64,000 bases of DNA from Rhodococcus sp. PAMC28707 (GCF_004795915.1 NZ_CP039253.1:620001-684000), one strand, 5' to 3'. Shown: positions 1 to 9,157, counted from the stretch's first letter. Notes: generated by a model not told the origin, from the letters alone. Translations and numbers: made by a program.

Positions 1-2800
1 CAGTGGCGGGTGGCGGAGTCGCCCCTGCCGTCGCACCTGGCTCGACCGTGGGCTGAGGATTCTCGGGAGCACCACCGGGTGCGGTTGCCGCAGTTCCAGT
101 ACCCGACCCGAAGACCTGATCGAGCGCCTCCGACAACGTCGCTGCGTATCCGACGCGCACACCACCTCCCGAACCCGGTTCGCGGTAGCTCACCAAAACC
201 CTGGTCAGCTGTGGGAACGTCGAAGTAGAAGCCGTATTTCGCTCCGTGTACAACGGTTCCACGTACAGAATTCCGCCGTCGGCAATCGGCAGTGTCAACA
301 GGTTTCCGTATTGGATCTTGTTGGACTGCTGCAACAACGTTTTGTCCGATGCAACTCGTGCATCCGATGTCATCGAGTTCTGCGCCTGCTGCGGACCCTG
401 CGTCTGAGTGTCGGTCGGCAATTGGAGAATCGTGAACTTGCCGTAATTGTCGGGATCGGAACGCACCGATATGTACGCCGACAGCAACTGCCGATCGAAT
501 CCGACCATGGCACTGGTCAATCTGAACGAGGGCTTGCCGGTCTCGGGATCGCCGATCAATACATAATACGGAGGCTGATTGAGATCGGTACCGCCGTCGA
601 CGGTCGGATCACTCGGAACCGACCAGAACGCGTTGTTGGTGAAGAACTCGTTCGGATCATCGACGTGGTACTTGGCAAGCATTTCGCGCTGAACCTTGAA
701 CAGATCCTCCGGATACCGGAAGTGGGACCGAAGGTCGGCAGGGATGGAAGATTCAGGCTGGACCGAGTCGGGGAATACGCCCATCCATGCGTCGAGCACC
801 GGATCCTTGTCGTCCACCTGGTACAAGGTGACCGAGCCGTCGTAGGCATCCACCGTCGCCTTGACGGAGTTCCGAATGTATGAGACCTCTTTCTTCGGAA
901 GCGGCCGACCTGTCGTCGGTTCCACGCTGTCCGCGGTGAGACCGTCCAACGACGCACGCTGCGCGTAAGGATAGTTCTCCAACGTGGTGTAGCCGTCGAC
1001 TATCCAAACGATCTTCCCGTCCACAACAGCTGGGTAGGAGTCGCTGTCCGTGGTCAGCCAAGGAGCGGCCTTCTGAACACGCTCGCGGGGATCACGATTG
1101 AACAGAATCTTGGAATCGTCGCCGATAGCGCCCGAGAACAGGATGTTGCGCTCGGCGTACTTGGCTGCGAAGGCCAACCTGTTGAACCAGTTACCGATTG
1201 GGACGCCGCCCGCACCGGAATAGGTGTAGCGAGAAGTATCGGTATCGTACTCGCGATCTCCGCTCGAACCACCGGTACCGACGATGGCGTAATCGGGATC
1301 GGCTTGTGCAATGACCTCGCCGTAGTAGATGCGGGGCTGATCCACTGGAATGACCTGATCGGTGCCCTGCGAAGCAATGTCACTGACGGTGTAGATCGGG
1401 TAGCCGCTGTTGCTGTTGGACCCCTCTGCAGTCGGATCCTGCACCGCTTTGTTTACGCGGTTGGCTGGAGCCGCCACGAAACCGTTTCCGTGCGTGTAGA
1501 CCGTGTGCCGGTTGATCCAGTCCGTCTGGTTACCTGTAAGACTCTCGGGCGACAGCTCACGTGCAGCGACGATGTAATCCTGAAGCTGGCCGTCGATCTC
1601 GTACCGATCGACATCCAGCGATGTCGGAAACCCGAAGAAGTTCTTCAGCTGTTGCTGCTGAGTAAAGGTGCGCGACAACACATTCGGGTCGAGCAAACGC
1701 GTGTTCGCAATAGTGGTGATGTCCGCCGGGCTTTCCCGCGGAGACTGCGAACCTTCGCCTGAATAGTCCTGATACTCGACGTTGTCGTCGCCGATGCCAT
1801 AGGCATCTCGGGTAGCCGCGATGTTCCTCTCGATGTATGCCCGCTCCTTGACTGCAGCGTTGGGACGAACCGAGAACTGCTCCATCAGCAGCGGGAACAC
1901 AGCGCCGACGAGGATCGACGACAGCACCAGCAATGCAGTTGCGAGCGCTGGAACACGCAGATCGCGGAGGAAGATCGCCGCGAAGAAAGCTGCGGCACAG
2001 ATCAATGCAATGGCCAACAGAATCAGTTTGGCCGGAAGTACCGCATTGATGTCGGTGAATCCCGGTCCGGTGAACGTCGGTTCCTTCCGACTACTGAAAA
2101 GCAGTGAGTATCGGTCGAACCAGTACGCAATTGCCTTGAACAGCACGAACGAACCGGCCAGGACCGCCAACTGAATACGTGCGGCCCGAGTGAGAGCGCC
2201 CTCGCGGCCGGCCAGACGAATGCCACCGAAAATGTACTGCGTCACCAAGTTCGCGAAGAACGCGATGAGGGTAGAGACGAACAACCAGTTCAGCACAAAT
2301 CTGTAGAACGGAAGGTCGAACGAGTAGAAGCCGACATCGAGACCGAACTGCGGATCGGCAACTCCGAAATCGCCGCCGTGCAGGAACAACTGGACCGTGA
2401 CCCAGTTGGTCTGCGCGATGAGACCGGAGATGAGACCGAAGATCAAGGGAATTCCGACGCCGAACAGGCGCAGCCTGCTCATGACAGTCGTGCGGTACCG
2501 AGCAATCGGATCGTTCGGCCCGGCAACAGGAACGAAGACCGGACGATTCCGGTAGGCAAACCACATCGATAGAAATACGAGGCCACCGACGAGCAAGCCG
2601 ACAGCCAGGAAGATCACCAAGCGAGTCAGCACTGTCGTGGTGAAGACCTGGCGGAAGCCGACTTCGTCGAACCACAGCCAGTTCGTGTAGGTATCGATAA
2701 GGCGTGGGCCGATCAGCAGCAACGCTGCGAGGACCAATGCCAGGACAAGTAGAATTCGGCTCCGCCGCGACAGCGACGGTAGTCCGGAGGGGGCCCTCAT
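1..2800 (-). CDS. UPF0182 family integral membrane protein (C-terminus cut by window edge)
   Basis: Reading the minus strand from the ATG at 2800 gives a continuous frame to the window edge, about 933 residues, so the stop is missing. It starts MRAPSGLPSLSRRSR and is followed by repeated hydrophobic helices (LLVLALVLAALLLIG, VIFLAVGLLVGGLVFLS and others) over roughly the first 300 residues, then a long extracytoplasmic region rich in aromatic and acidic residues. The visible end is Gly/Pro/Ala rich (SGTGTAATAPGGAPENPQP). This matches the UPF0182 family (M. tuberculosis Rv3193c type), whose function is unknown. It is transcribed divergently from the PPA1309-family gene. Placement in the membrane is inferred from hydrophobicity. 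No catalytic motif is visible. Confidence 0.88.
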   Translation of the reverse strand, partial: MRAPSGLPSLSRRSRILLVLALVLAALLLIGPRLIDTYTNWLWFDEVGFRQVFTTTVLTRLVIFLAVGLLVGGLVFLSMWFAYRNRPVFVPVAGPNDPIARYRTTVMSRLRLFGVGIPLIFGLISGLIAQTNWVTVQLFLHGGDFGVADPQFGLDVGFYSFDLPFYRFVLNWLFVSTLIAFFANLVTQYIFGGIRLAGREGALTRAARIQLAVLAGSFVLFKAIAYWFDRYSLLFSSRKEPTFTGPGFTDINAVLPAKLILLAIALICAAAFFAAIFLRDLRVPALATALLVLSSILVGAVFPLLMEQFSVRPNAAVKERAYIERNIAATRDAYGIGDDNVEYQDYSGEGSQSPRESPADITTIANTRLLDPNVLSRTFTQQQQLKNFFGFPTSLDVDRYEIDGQLQDYIVAARELSPESLTGNQTDWINRHTVYTHGNGFVAAPANRVNKAVQDPTAEGSNSNSGYPIYTVSDIASQGTDQVIPVDQPRIYYGEVIAQADPDYAIVGTGGSSGDREYDTDTSRYTYSGAGGVPIGNWFNRLAFAAKYAERNILFSGAIGDDSKILFNRDPRERVQKAAPWLTTDSDSYPAVVDGKIVWIVDGYTTLENYPYAQRASLDGLTADSVEPTTGRPLPKKEVSYIRNSVKATVDAYDGSVTLYQVDDKDPVLDAWMGVFPDSVQPESSIPADLRSHFRYPEDLFKVQREMLAKYHVDDPNEFFTNNAFWSVPSDPTVDGGTDLNQPPYYVLIGDPETGKPSFRLTSAMVGFDRQLLSAYISVRSDPDNYGKFTILQLPTDTQTQGPQQAQNSMTSDARVASDKTLLQQSNKIQYGNLLTLPIADGGILYVEPLYTERNTASTSTFPQLTRVLVSYREPGSGGGVRVGYAATLSEALDQVFGSGTGTAATAPGGAPENPQPTVEPGATAGATPPPAT

Positions 2801-2826
2801 GCCCACGTGCCACACTCCAACTTCGG

Positions 2827-2846
2827 GCGGTACAAATATGTACCGC
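2827..2846. promoter_or_regulatory. Palindrome in divergent promoter region
   Basis: GCGGTACA and TGTACCGC form perfect 8-bp arms around AATA, between the divergent UPF0182 and PPA1309 genes and 27 bp upstream of the UPF0182 start. The symmetry suggests binding by a dimeric regulator. The regulator is unknown. Confidence 0.45.
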
Positions 2847-2856
2847 AGATGGCTTC

Positions 2857-2879
2857 GGCGGCACACATTGTGTGCCGCC
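2857..2879. promoter_or_regulatory. Second palindrome in the same promoter region
   Basis: GGCGGCACACA and TGTGTGCCGCC are perfect 11-bp arms separated by one T, 10 bp from the first palindrome. There is no T-tract, so a terminator is less likely than an operator. Confidence 0.45.
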
Positions 2880-2989
2880 ATGTCCGATTTGAGAACCACT
2901 GTACGGAAGACGTCACCGACCCGCCCACACCCGTCGACTCTTTCGTAGCCCTGCGAGGTGCGTTTTCTGCTCGGTGGGAGGATGGGGAC

Positions 2990-3631
2990 GTGAGCGATTT
3001 CAGTGACGACCTGTACGGCGACGGCATAGACCACGAAAACGACCCCGAAGAGCTCGGTGCCGCACTAGCGCGATGCGCGCACGAAGTGGCAGATTTCGTC
3101 GACGCCGAAGGGTGGGGACAGCCACCGCAACTGTTCGCATTGGTCCCAACCTCGGTATTGGCTGCGGCGGAGCCTGGACTGCTGGAGGAACTGGCCGACG
3201 GATCGAAGCTCACTCCTATTCAGCAGCACTCGCTTCCCGACGACATCAAGGGCGGTTCGCCGGCACTGGATGAGTTTCTCGCCACGACCAGCTGGCCGGA
3301 GGGCGTCGTCGGATGCGCACTCGTCCAAGAGATCGTCGTGTTACCACCGGCAGCCGAGTCTGCGCTCGACGAAGCACTCGTGCCGCTGCTCGCGAACAGT
3401 GACGCAGCAGACGAAGCAGCGCGGATCGCCGCTCGGACCCACCCCGATCGCAAGGACGGCCGACTCATCGCCGCGGTGATCAAGGACGGCCCCACGTTGA
3501 CGCTGCTACAGATGCAGCCGGACGACGACGCCGACCCCTTCGCCCCGATCGAACTGCTCCTCTACGACAACCTCGCGCCCAATGTCGTGCATGCGTTGTA
3601 CTCGACATTCGACAATGTGGAAGAGGACTGA
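2990..3631 (+). CDS. PPA1309 family protein
   Basis: The 213-residue protein starts at GTG 2990 (VSDFSDDLYGDG), chosen because GGGAGGA lies about 8 nt upstream and the longer frame to 2807 is arginine/cysteine-rich and unlike the family. It is soluble and acidic, with no signal peptide. The stretch VADFVDAEGWGQPPQLFALV and a later CALVQEIVVLPP resemble the PPA1309 family of actinobacteria, which has no known activity. It is convergent with the Lon-like protease gene (21 nt apart) and divergent from UPF0182, and the three genes often travel together in actinobacteria. A role in the same envelope process is inference only. Confidence 0.8.
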   Translation: MSDFSDDLYGDGIDHENDPEELGAALARCAHEVADFVDAEGWGQPPQLFALVPTSVLAAAEPGLLEELADGSKLTPIQQHSLPDDIKGGSPALDEFLATTSWPEGVVGCALVQEIVVLPPAAESALDEALVPLLANSDAADEAARIAARTHPDRKDGRLIAAVIKDGPTLTLLQMQPDDDADPFAPIELLLYDNLAPNVVHALYSTFDNVEED

Positions 3632-3652
3632 ACCGGATCGATGAGTCCTCAC

Positions 3653-4675
3653 TCAGCAGGCAGGCGCGTCTCCCCCGTCACCGATCGCCTGCAGTGAGTC
3701 GATAGCGCCGTCGAGCGAGTCGACCCTGACCAGCCGGAGACCGTCGGGAACGTTCTGTTTCGCCTCGTCGCAGTTGCTCGACGGAACCAGGAATGTCGTC
3801 GCACCAGCTTCCCTCGCGGCGATCAGCTTGTACGGGATGCCGCCGATCGGTCCGACCGTCCCGGCTGCGTCGATAGTGCCGGTGCCTGCCACGAAGTCAC
3901 CGTTGCTCAATTCGCCAGGGCTGAGCTTGTCGACCACCGCGAGACTGAACATCAGTCCGGCAGAGGGTCCGCCGACGTCCGCCAGGTTGAACTTCACGGT
4001 GAACGGGACATCGGGTTTCTCGGCCGGTGTGACACCGAGATAACCCTTTTCCGGGTCGTCCGGTCGGGCCCCGAGCGTCACGGATTCGGTACGTTCGCCG
4101 TTCTCGTTCGACACCACGATCTCGACGACGGCACCGGGTGCTCGCGCACTGACGGCGTCACGGACCCCCGCAACGGTGTCGGCGGGAACGCCGTCGATCG
4201 AGATCAGGCCTTCACCTTCGGTCAGCTTCCCTGCCGCCGGCCCGTCGGCGGCGACCGATCCGACCGTGAGCACCACAGGCAAGCCCAGGTGGTGCAACGC
4301 AGCAAGTTCTGCGCTGGCCTCCGACTGCTCGAAATCCGCCTCGTTACTCTGCTGGACTTCTTCCTTCGTCTTGTCCGGTGGATACACCTCTTCGCGCGGC
4401 ACCAGTCCCTGCCGTCCGCTGACCCAGTAGCCGAACGCCTCGAAGATGTTCAATTGATCGCGCACCGCGACGGTGGTCATGTTCAGATGGCCGGTGGTGG
4501 GGTCTACGCCCACGCCGTCGATCTCGACTACGGGCACCCCGTCCGCATCACCGAGGGTGTTATAGGTGGGCCCAGGACCGAGCGCAGCGAACGGAACGGT
4601 AACGACCGTTCCCGCGACACCGAGTACGACGACGGGCACAAGGGCGGCGACCAGAGTAGCGATCCTACGATTCAC
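3653..4675 (-). CDS. PDZ and Lon-type Ser-Lys protease domain protein (YlbL family)
   Basis: This 340-residue protein starts at ATG 4675 with an N-terminal signal or anchor helix at residues 5-30. A PDZ-like domain follows at about 130-205 (TVGSVAADGPAAGKLTEGEG) and a Lon-type proteolytic domain at about 215-335. The catalytic dyad is visible as Ser238 in GGPSAGLM and Lys283 in GIPYKLIAA. There is no AAA+ module, so this is an ATP-independent, extracytoplasmic membrane-anchored protease of the YlbL/Rv3194c type. Substrates are unknown. It is convergent with the PPA1309 gene and divergent from the DUF2342 gene. Confidence 0.9.
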   Translation of the reverse strand: MNRRIATLVAALVPVVVLGVAGTVVTVPFAALGPGPTYNTLGDADGVPVVEIDGVGVDPTTGHLNMTTVAVRDQLNIFEAFGYWVSGRQGLVPREEVYPPDKTKEEVQQSNEADFEQSEASAELAALHHLGLPVVLTVGSVAADGPAAGKLTEGEGLISIDGVPADTVAGVRDAVSARAPGAVVEIVVSNENGERTESVTLGARPDDPEKGYLGVTPAEKPDVPFTVKFNLADVGGPSAGLMFSLAVVDKLSPGELSNGDFVAGTGTIDAAGTVGPIGGIPYKLIAAREAGATTFLVPSSNCDEAKQNVPDGLRLVRVDSLDGAIDSLQAIGDGGDAPAC

Positions 4676-4816
4676 CCGACAAACAGTAGAACCGATCGAA
4701 CGACGGCCGGTGCGAGACCCCTCCTTTCCGCATTCTCGGCGGGCAGGTGCGCGTGTTCGCCGACAGCGTGATCACCGTTGATACCCTCGAGCGCTGCAGC
4801 CTTGTACCGTTGACCC

Positions 4817-6178
4817 ATGAGCAATTTTGGTTTCGAGAGCTCCGACGAGGATCCGGACAAGAAGAAGGATCAGGGCGGAAACAGCACGCCCGGCGGCTTC
4901 GGATTCGGCAGTGAGGGTTTCGACCCCGCGGCCCTGGGCCAGATGCTTACCCAGTTCGGGCAGATGCTGAGCGGAATGGGCGCCCAAGGACAGGGAGGTG
5001 CGAAGGCGGGGCCGGTGAACTACGACCTGGCTTTGCAGCTCGCTCGTCAGCAGATCGGCACGATCACTCCGGTGGCTGCGGGCAAGTCCGAGGCTGTCGC
5101 GGACGCCGCACATCTCGCCGAACTCTGGCTGGACGGCGCTACGACGCTGCCTGCCGGGGCGAGCAAGACACTTGCGTGGACTCCTGGCGACTGGCTCGAC
5201 AACACCATCGAAACCTGGAAGCGGTTGTGCGATCCAGTCGCAGAGCAGATTTCCGGAATGTGGACTTCCGGTCTTCCGAGTGAAGCTCAGCAGGCTGCTG
5301 GGCCGATGATGGGCATGCTGACTCAGATGGGTGGGATGGCGTTCGGGTCTCAGCTGGGTCAGGCCCTCGGCCAACTCTCCAAAGAAGTACTGACCTCTAC
5401 CGATATCGGGCTTCCGCTCGGACCGAGCGGGGTCGGAGCGTTACTGCCAGAGGCCATCGCAGCATTCTCCGAAGGTCTGGAACAACCCGAACGCGAAGTT
5501 CTCGTGTTCCTGGCTGCCCGCGAAGCTGCACATCACCGTTTGTACAGCCATATTCCGTGGTTGCGCCAGCGGGTGCTCGCCACGGTCGAAGAGTATGCCC
5601 GGGGCATTCGAATGGACTTCTCGGCAATCGAGGAGGCAGCGGCAGGCCTCGATCCCGCATCCCTCACCGATCCGTCGAAGATCGAAGAAATTTTGCAGCA
5701 AGGCGCGTTCGAGCCGCAGACGACGCCTGAGCAGAAGCACGCGCTCGAACGCCTCGAGACCATGCTGGCGCTCGTCGAGGGCTGGGTCGAGACCGTCGTA
5801 GGTGAAGCTCTCGGCGAGAGGCTTCCCGGCGCGGGCGCGCTCGGCGAGACCATTCGACGACGTCGCGCATCGGGTGGACCGGCGGAACAAACCTTCGCAA
5901 CGTTGGTCGGTCTCGAGTTGCGACCACGCAAGGTTCGCGAGGCCAGCGAGCTGTGGCGTCGACTCACCGCCGCAGTCGGCATCGATGGACGCGACGGTGT
6001 GTGGTCTCACCCTGATCTGCTGCCTGTATCGGCAGATCTAGACGATCCTGCCGGATTCATCGACGGTGTCGTGGGCGGCGGATCGAGCAGTTTCGACGAC
6101 CCGATCGCGCAACTCGAAGCTACCGAGGCTCAGGAACGATCCGAACGGGAAAAGAAGGACGGCGACACGTCCTCCTAG
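4817..6178 (+). CDS. DUF2342 / zinc-dependent metalloprotease-like protein
   Basis: The 453-residue protein starts at ATG 4817. The first 65 residues are low complexity (Gly, Met, Gln), followed by a mostly helical body. The characteristic segment is FLAAREAAHHRLYSHIPWLR at residues 231-250. The family is called a zinc-dependent metalloprotease or putative hydrolase (TIGR03624-like, Rv3195 type). The classical HEXXH is not literally present: the region reads REAAHH, so protease activity is not shown by the sequence. It is followed by a strong terminator and then the E1-like gene. The function is best called unknown. Confidence 0.82.
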   Translation: MSNFGFESSDEDPDKKKDQGGNSTPGGFGFGSEGFDPAALGQMLTQFGQMLSGMGAQGQGGAKAGPVNYDLALQLARQQIGTITPVAAGKSEAVADAAHLAELWLDGATTLPAGASKTLAWTPGDWLDNTIETWKRLCDPVAEQISGMWTSGLPSEAQQAAGPMMGMLTQMGGMAFGSQLGQALGQLSKEVLTSTDIGLPLGPSGVGALLPEAIAAFSEGLEQPEREVLVFLAAREAAHHRLYSHIPWLRQRVLATVEEYARGIRMDFSAIEEAAAGLDPASLTDPSKIEEILQQGAFEPQTTPEQKHALERLETMLALVEGWVETVVGEALGERLPGAGALGETIRRRRASGGPAEQTFATLVGLELRPRKVREASELWRRLTAAVGIDGRDGVWSHPDLLPVSADLDDPAGFIDGVVGGGSSSFDDPIAQLEATEAQERSEREKKDGDTSS

Positions 6179-6208
6179 AAATCCACGCTGGGAAGAGCTC
6201 GACAGGGA

Positions 6209-6242
6209 ACTGGGTGGATCGAAAATCTTCGATCCACCCAGT
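6209..6242 (+). terminator. Rho-independent terminator after DUF2342 gene
   Basis: A perfect 14-bp stem (ACTGGGTGGATCGA with TCGATCCACCCAGT) around a 6-nt loop is followed by CTTTTG, 30 nt past the stop at 6178. Confidence 0.85.
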
Positions 6243-6339
6243 CTTTTGCTCTATCCGCTGTTCAGCCGCGTTGGCGGCCTGTGGATAACCGACGGTTCGC
6301 GGCGCAGTGGGACCGTGCCGGGGTGTCATCGTTCGATTC

Positions 6340-7200
6340 ATGAGCACATCAGCGATCCGTCGACCGAAGCTTCGTGTATCGGCGTTCGTACAACGGGACG
6401 GGACCGTTCGTGTCGGTTGGGATCCCGACCGGTCGTACATCCTCACTCCCCCACCCAGGGTCGCACCGAAGGTGCTGCTCGATATCCTCGGCCAGCTCGA
6501 CGGTGCCCATTCCCGTGCTCACGTGGTGTGGTTCGGGTGCACAGTGGGGTTGACGGGCAACTCGATGTCCACTCTCCTCGCCGAACTCGACGAGGCCGGG
6601 CTGCTGAGCGAGGGAGTCCTTCCCTCGACGGATGGAGCTGCAAGCAGTGTGATGACCGTCCACATACTCGGACGGGGGCCGCTGTCGGACGCCGTGGCCG
6701 CGGGTCTGACCCCTTCGTCCGCCCTCGTCGTAGTGCGTTCGAGTGTCGCGCCTGCACAACTACTGACAGTGGACGACACCGGATGGCTCTGTGACATTGT
6801 CGTGCTCGCCGACGATATGGCACCCGATCCACGGGTAGTCACTTCGCTCGTGCGTTCACGCACTCCACACCTTCAGGTGCGAATCCGCGACGGCAAGGGG
6901 ATCGTGGGTCCGTTCGTCGAGCCCGGCAACACCAGTTGCCTTAGGTGTGCGGAGTTGATTCGTTGCAGCTTGGATCCGCAGTGGCCGCACGTGTCGGCAC
7001 AACTCCTCGGCCGTGTCGGTGAAGCCACCAAGCCCACCGTCCTGGCAACGGCTGCCGTCGCGCTCGCCCAGATCGAAGCATTCGTCGCCGGACATGACGC
7101 GGCACTGCGGGACAGGTCGCTGGAGCTCGATCTCGTGGCGCACACCATGGACTCCCGCCACTGGGTTCGGCATCCAGGATGCGACTGCGCCCTCGTATAG
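6340..7200 (+). CDS. Orphan E1-like / TOMM cyclodehydratase-type protein
   Basis: The 286-residue protein starts at ATG 6340 (MSTSAIRRPKLRV); an upstream in-frame start at 6307 lacks support. The C-terminal half has a Rossmann-like segment and two cysteine pairs, C200-x2-C203 (SCLRC) and C281-x-C283 (GCDC) just before the stop. This arrangement fits a structural zinc site, as in E1-like TOMM cyclodehydratase proteins (Rv3196 type). Such proteins normally bind leader peptides and present substrates to YcaO enzymes. No YcaO gene, precursor peptide or transporter is visible in the window, so it is an orphan here. It lies between the DUF2342 and ABC1 kinase genes. Confidence 0.65.
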   Translation: MSTSAIRRPKLRVSAFVQRDGTVRVGWDPDRSYILTPPPRVAPKVLLDILGQLDGAHSRAHVVWFGCTVGLTGNSMSTLLAELDEAGLLSEGVLPSTDGAASSVMTVHILGRGPLSDAVAAGLTPSSALVVVRSSVAPAQLLTVDDTGWLCDIVVLADDMAPDPRVVTSLVRSRTPHLQVRIRDGKGIVGPFVEPGNTSCLRCAELIRCSLDPQWPHVSAQLLGRVGEATKPTVLATAAVALAQIEAFVAGHDAALRDRSLELDLVAHTMDSRHWVRHPGCDCALV

Positions 7201-7265
7201 CAGTCACATGTGTGCTCTCACCTGGCAGGTGGGCAAGAAGTTCTTCGTTCAGCCATGATGGGTAT

Positions 7266-8600
7266 GTGTCAGACATTCCTCGCCGCGGCTCAGCCCGAAC
7301 TGCCAAGCTCGCACGAATTCCGATCGGTATCGCCGGGCGGGCTGCGTTGGGCTTCGGGAAGAAGCTCGCCGGCGGCAATCGCCAAGAGATCGACAGCGCG
7401 CTGGCCGCCAAAGCAGCCGAGCAACTCTTCTCGGTGCTCGGCGAACTCAAAGGTGGCGCAATGAAGTTCGGGCAGGCACTCAGCGTGATGGAGGCCGCCG
7501 TCCCAGAGGAGTTCGCTGAGCCGTATCGCGAAGCCCTCACCAAGCTCCAGGCGGATGCACCGCCCCTGCCAGCGGACAAAGTGCATCGGATGCTCGACCG
7601 CCAGCTCGGCACCACCTGGCGATCCCGATTCGTTTCTTTCGACGACACTCCGGTGGCATCGGCGAGCATCGGACAGGTTCACCGCGCGGTCTGGGCTGAT
7701 GGCCGCGATGTCGCGGTCAAGGTTCAATACCCAGGCGCAGACGACGCTTTGCGTGCCGACCTGAAGACGTTGTCCCGTTTTGCCAACACATTCAGCGCCA
7801 TCTTCACCGGCGCAGACGTAAAACCCGTGCTCGAAGAATTGATAGCTCGGACCGAGGACGAACTCGATTACCGTATCGAGGCAACCAACCAGCGGGCTTT
7901 CGCGCAAGAGTTCGACGGTGACCCACAATTCGCGGTGCCCCGCGTCGTCGCCAGCGCGCCGAAAGTTCTGGTCAGCGAATGGATGAGCGGTACACCGCTG
8001 GCCACCATCATCGCGGGCGGAACAGCGCAGCAACGCAACGACGCGGGAGCTCTGCTGGCGTTGTTTGCTTTCGCGGCTCCGGCACGGGCAGGGCTGCTGC
8101 ACGCCGATCCACACCCCGGAAACTTCATGCTGCTGCCCGATGGCCGACTCGGCGTCATCGATTTCGGTGCGACCGCCCCGATGCCGAACGGCTTGCCGCC
8201 GGTGCTGGGCAGGATGGTTCGGTTGGCGCGCGAGGAACGATTCGACGAGTTGGTCGAACTGTGTACCGACAATGGATTCGTCATTCCGGGGCGCACCGTG
8301 ACCGCAACGGAAATATCGGACTATCTACGGCCGTTCACGGATCCGATTCGCACAGATACATTCCACTTCACGCGCGCATGGCTTCAGAAGGCAGCGGGTT
8401 CCGCAGCTGAATTCGACAGCGCCCAGCTCAAAACTGTTCGCGCACTGAATATGCCTGCTGAATACATCATGATCTTCCGCGTTCTCGGTGGACTGGTCGG
8501 TATCTGTGCACAATTGGACGCATACGCGCCTTACATGTCGATCTTGACCGAATGGATGCCCGGCTTCACCGACGACGACGCTCAGTCGAGCGAAGGCTGA
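7266..8600 (+). CDS. ABC1/AarF family protein kinase-like (UbiB fold)
   Basis: About 444 residues from GTG 7266 (VSDIPRRGSARTAKL). ATG 7255 lies in another frame, and the upstream extension overlaps the preceding gene. Family hallmarks are present: the KxGQ-type motif GGAMKFGQALS, the lysine of VAVKVQYPG, the catalytic region ADPHPGNFML and the metal-binding GVIDFGA. These atypical kinases bind ATP and act in lipid or quinone-related processes in other organisms; in M. tuberculosis the orthologue Rv3197 lies next to whiB7 and has been linked to macrolide tolerance. Here it is convergent with whiB7 (37 nt apart). The substrate is unknown. Confidence 0.85.
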   Translation: MSDIPRRGSARTAKLARIPIGIAGRAALGFGKKLAGGNRQEIDSALAAKAAEQLFSVLGELKGGAMKFGQALSVMEAAVPEEFAEPYREALTKLQADAPPLPADKVHRMLDRQLGTTWRSRFVSFDDTPVASASIGQVHRAVWADGRDVAVKVQYPGADDALRADLKTLSRFANTFSAIFTGADVKPVLEELIARTEDELDYRIEATNQRAFAQEFDGDPQFAVPRVVASAPKVLVSEWMSGTPLATIIAGGTAQQRNDAGALLALFAFAAPARAGLLHADPHPGNFMLLPDGRLGVIDFGATAPMPNGLPPVLGRMVRLAREERFDELVELCTDNGFVIPGRTVTATEISDYLRPFTDPIRTDTFHFTRAWLQKAAGSAAEFDSAQLKTVRALNMPAEYIMIFRVLGGLVGICAQLDAYAPYMSILTEWMPGFTDDDAQSSEG

Positions 8601-8605
8601 TCGGA

Positions 8606-8621
8606 CCGGCGCGCACGCCGG
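8606..8621. terminator. Short hairpin between convergent ABC1 and whiB7 genes
   Basis: CCGGCG-CGCA-CGCCGG forms a 6-bp GC stem in the 37-nt convergent gap. It lacks a T-tract on either strand, so a terminator role is tentative. Confidence 0.3.
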
Positions 8622-8637
8622 GCATCCCATACCGATC

Positions 8638-9021
8638 TCACGCAACCTCCCGTTGGTTGCTCCTGTCTTTCCGGGGCCGACCACGCGGACGTTTACGGGC
8701 GATGACGACACCCTGATCGAGTATCTCGCCGCCCCACACACCCCACGGTTCGGCGCGATCGAGTGCGGCACTCAAGCACATGCGGCGGATGGGGCACTCG
8801 ACGCACAGCTCCTTGGCTCGCTCGAGTTCATGCGGGCTCTCCGCGAACCACAAGTCGGGATCGTCTGCCCGGCAGGGTACTTCGACCCCGAAGATAATTC
8901 CATTGTCGGTCGATATCGCTACATGCTGCGGTGACGCAGCGATACGTGCTGCGCTCGAAGGTGAATCGGTCGAACTCTCGACCTCGTGTTGGCATGTCGT
9001 CCGGGTTATGACGGTAGACAC
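8638..9021 (-). CDS. whiB7: WhiB7 redox-sensing transcription factor
   Basis: 127 residues from GTG 9021, chosen because GAGGAG sits 8 nt upstream. Four iron-sulfur ligands are visible, C50, C73, C76 and C82 (CVECPIRRMC), then the sigma-contacting EPWGVWGG at 91-98 and an AT-hook RGRPRK at 113-118, which together identify WhiB7 among the Wbl proteins. It carries about 40 extra N-terminal residues compared with the mycobacterial protein as recalled. WhiB7 binds the primary sigma factor and switches on intrinsic antibiotic resistance genes when translation is inhibited. The gene has a leader of nearly 500 nt with an upstream ORF and an attenuator, annotated separately. Confidence 0.95.
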   Translation of the reverse strand: MSTVITRTTCQHEVESSTDSPSSAARIAASPQHVAISTDNGIIFGVEVPCRADDPDLWFAESPHELERAKELCVECPIRRMCLSAALDRAEPWGVWGGEILDQGVVIARKRPRGRPRKDRSNQREVA

Positions 9022-9120
9022 GTCGGTCTCCTCTACTTGTCGTACGGCGTATGTGCGGTTCTGCGACTTCGGTGCGAACCCTGGGCCGAACGTTCGAGTC
9101 AGGAGGGGGTCTTCTCGAAC

Positions 9121-9157
9121 AAAAATGGCCACGGTCCGCGTGAGCGGGTCCGTGGCC
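9121..9157 (-). terminator. Intrinsic attenuator in the whiB7 leader
   Basis: On the minus strand GGCCACGG pairs with CCGTGGCC (9157-9150 with 9134-9127), with an inner CCGC/GCGG helix and a small loop, followed by ATTTTTG. It lies 26 nt after the upstream ORF stop and about 100 nt before the whiB7 start. It therefore looks like a conditional terminator rather than an end-of-gene terminator. Confidence 0.8.

Noticed and set aside
311..883. 190-codon plus-strand ORF and similar plus-strand ORFs under UPF0182
   Set aside because: They lie opposite the long UPF0182 frame, are rich in Arg/Val/Asp as expected for antisense shadows, and show no domain.
2091..2864. 257-codon minus-strand ORF in another frame of UPF0182
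   Set aside because: Cys/Arg/Ser-rich translation with no domain; the real frame is defined by hydrophobic helices and starts at ATG 2800.
6066..6794. 242-codon ORF across the DUF2342 terminator
   Set aside because: It spans a strong terminator and is a frame-shadow of the E1-like gene.
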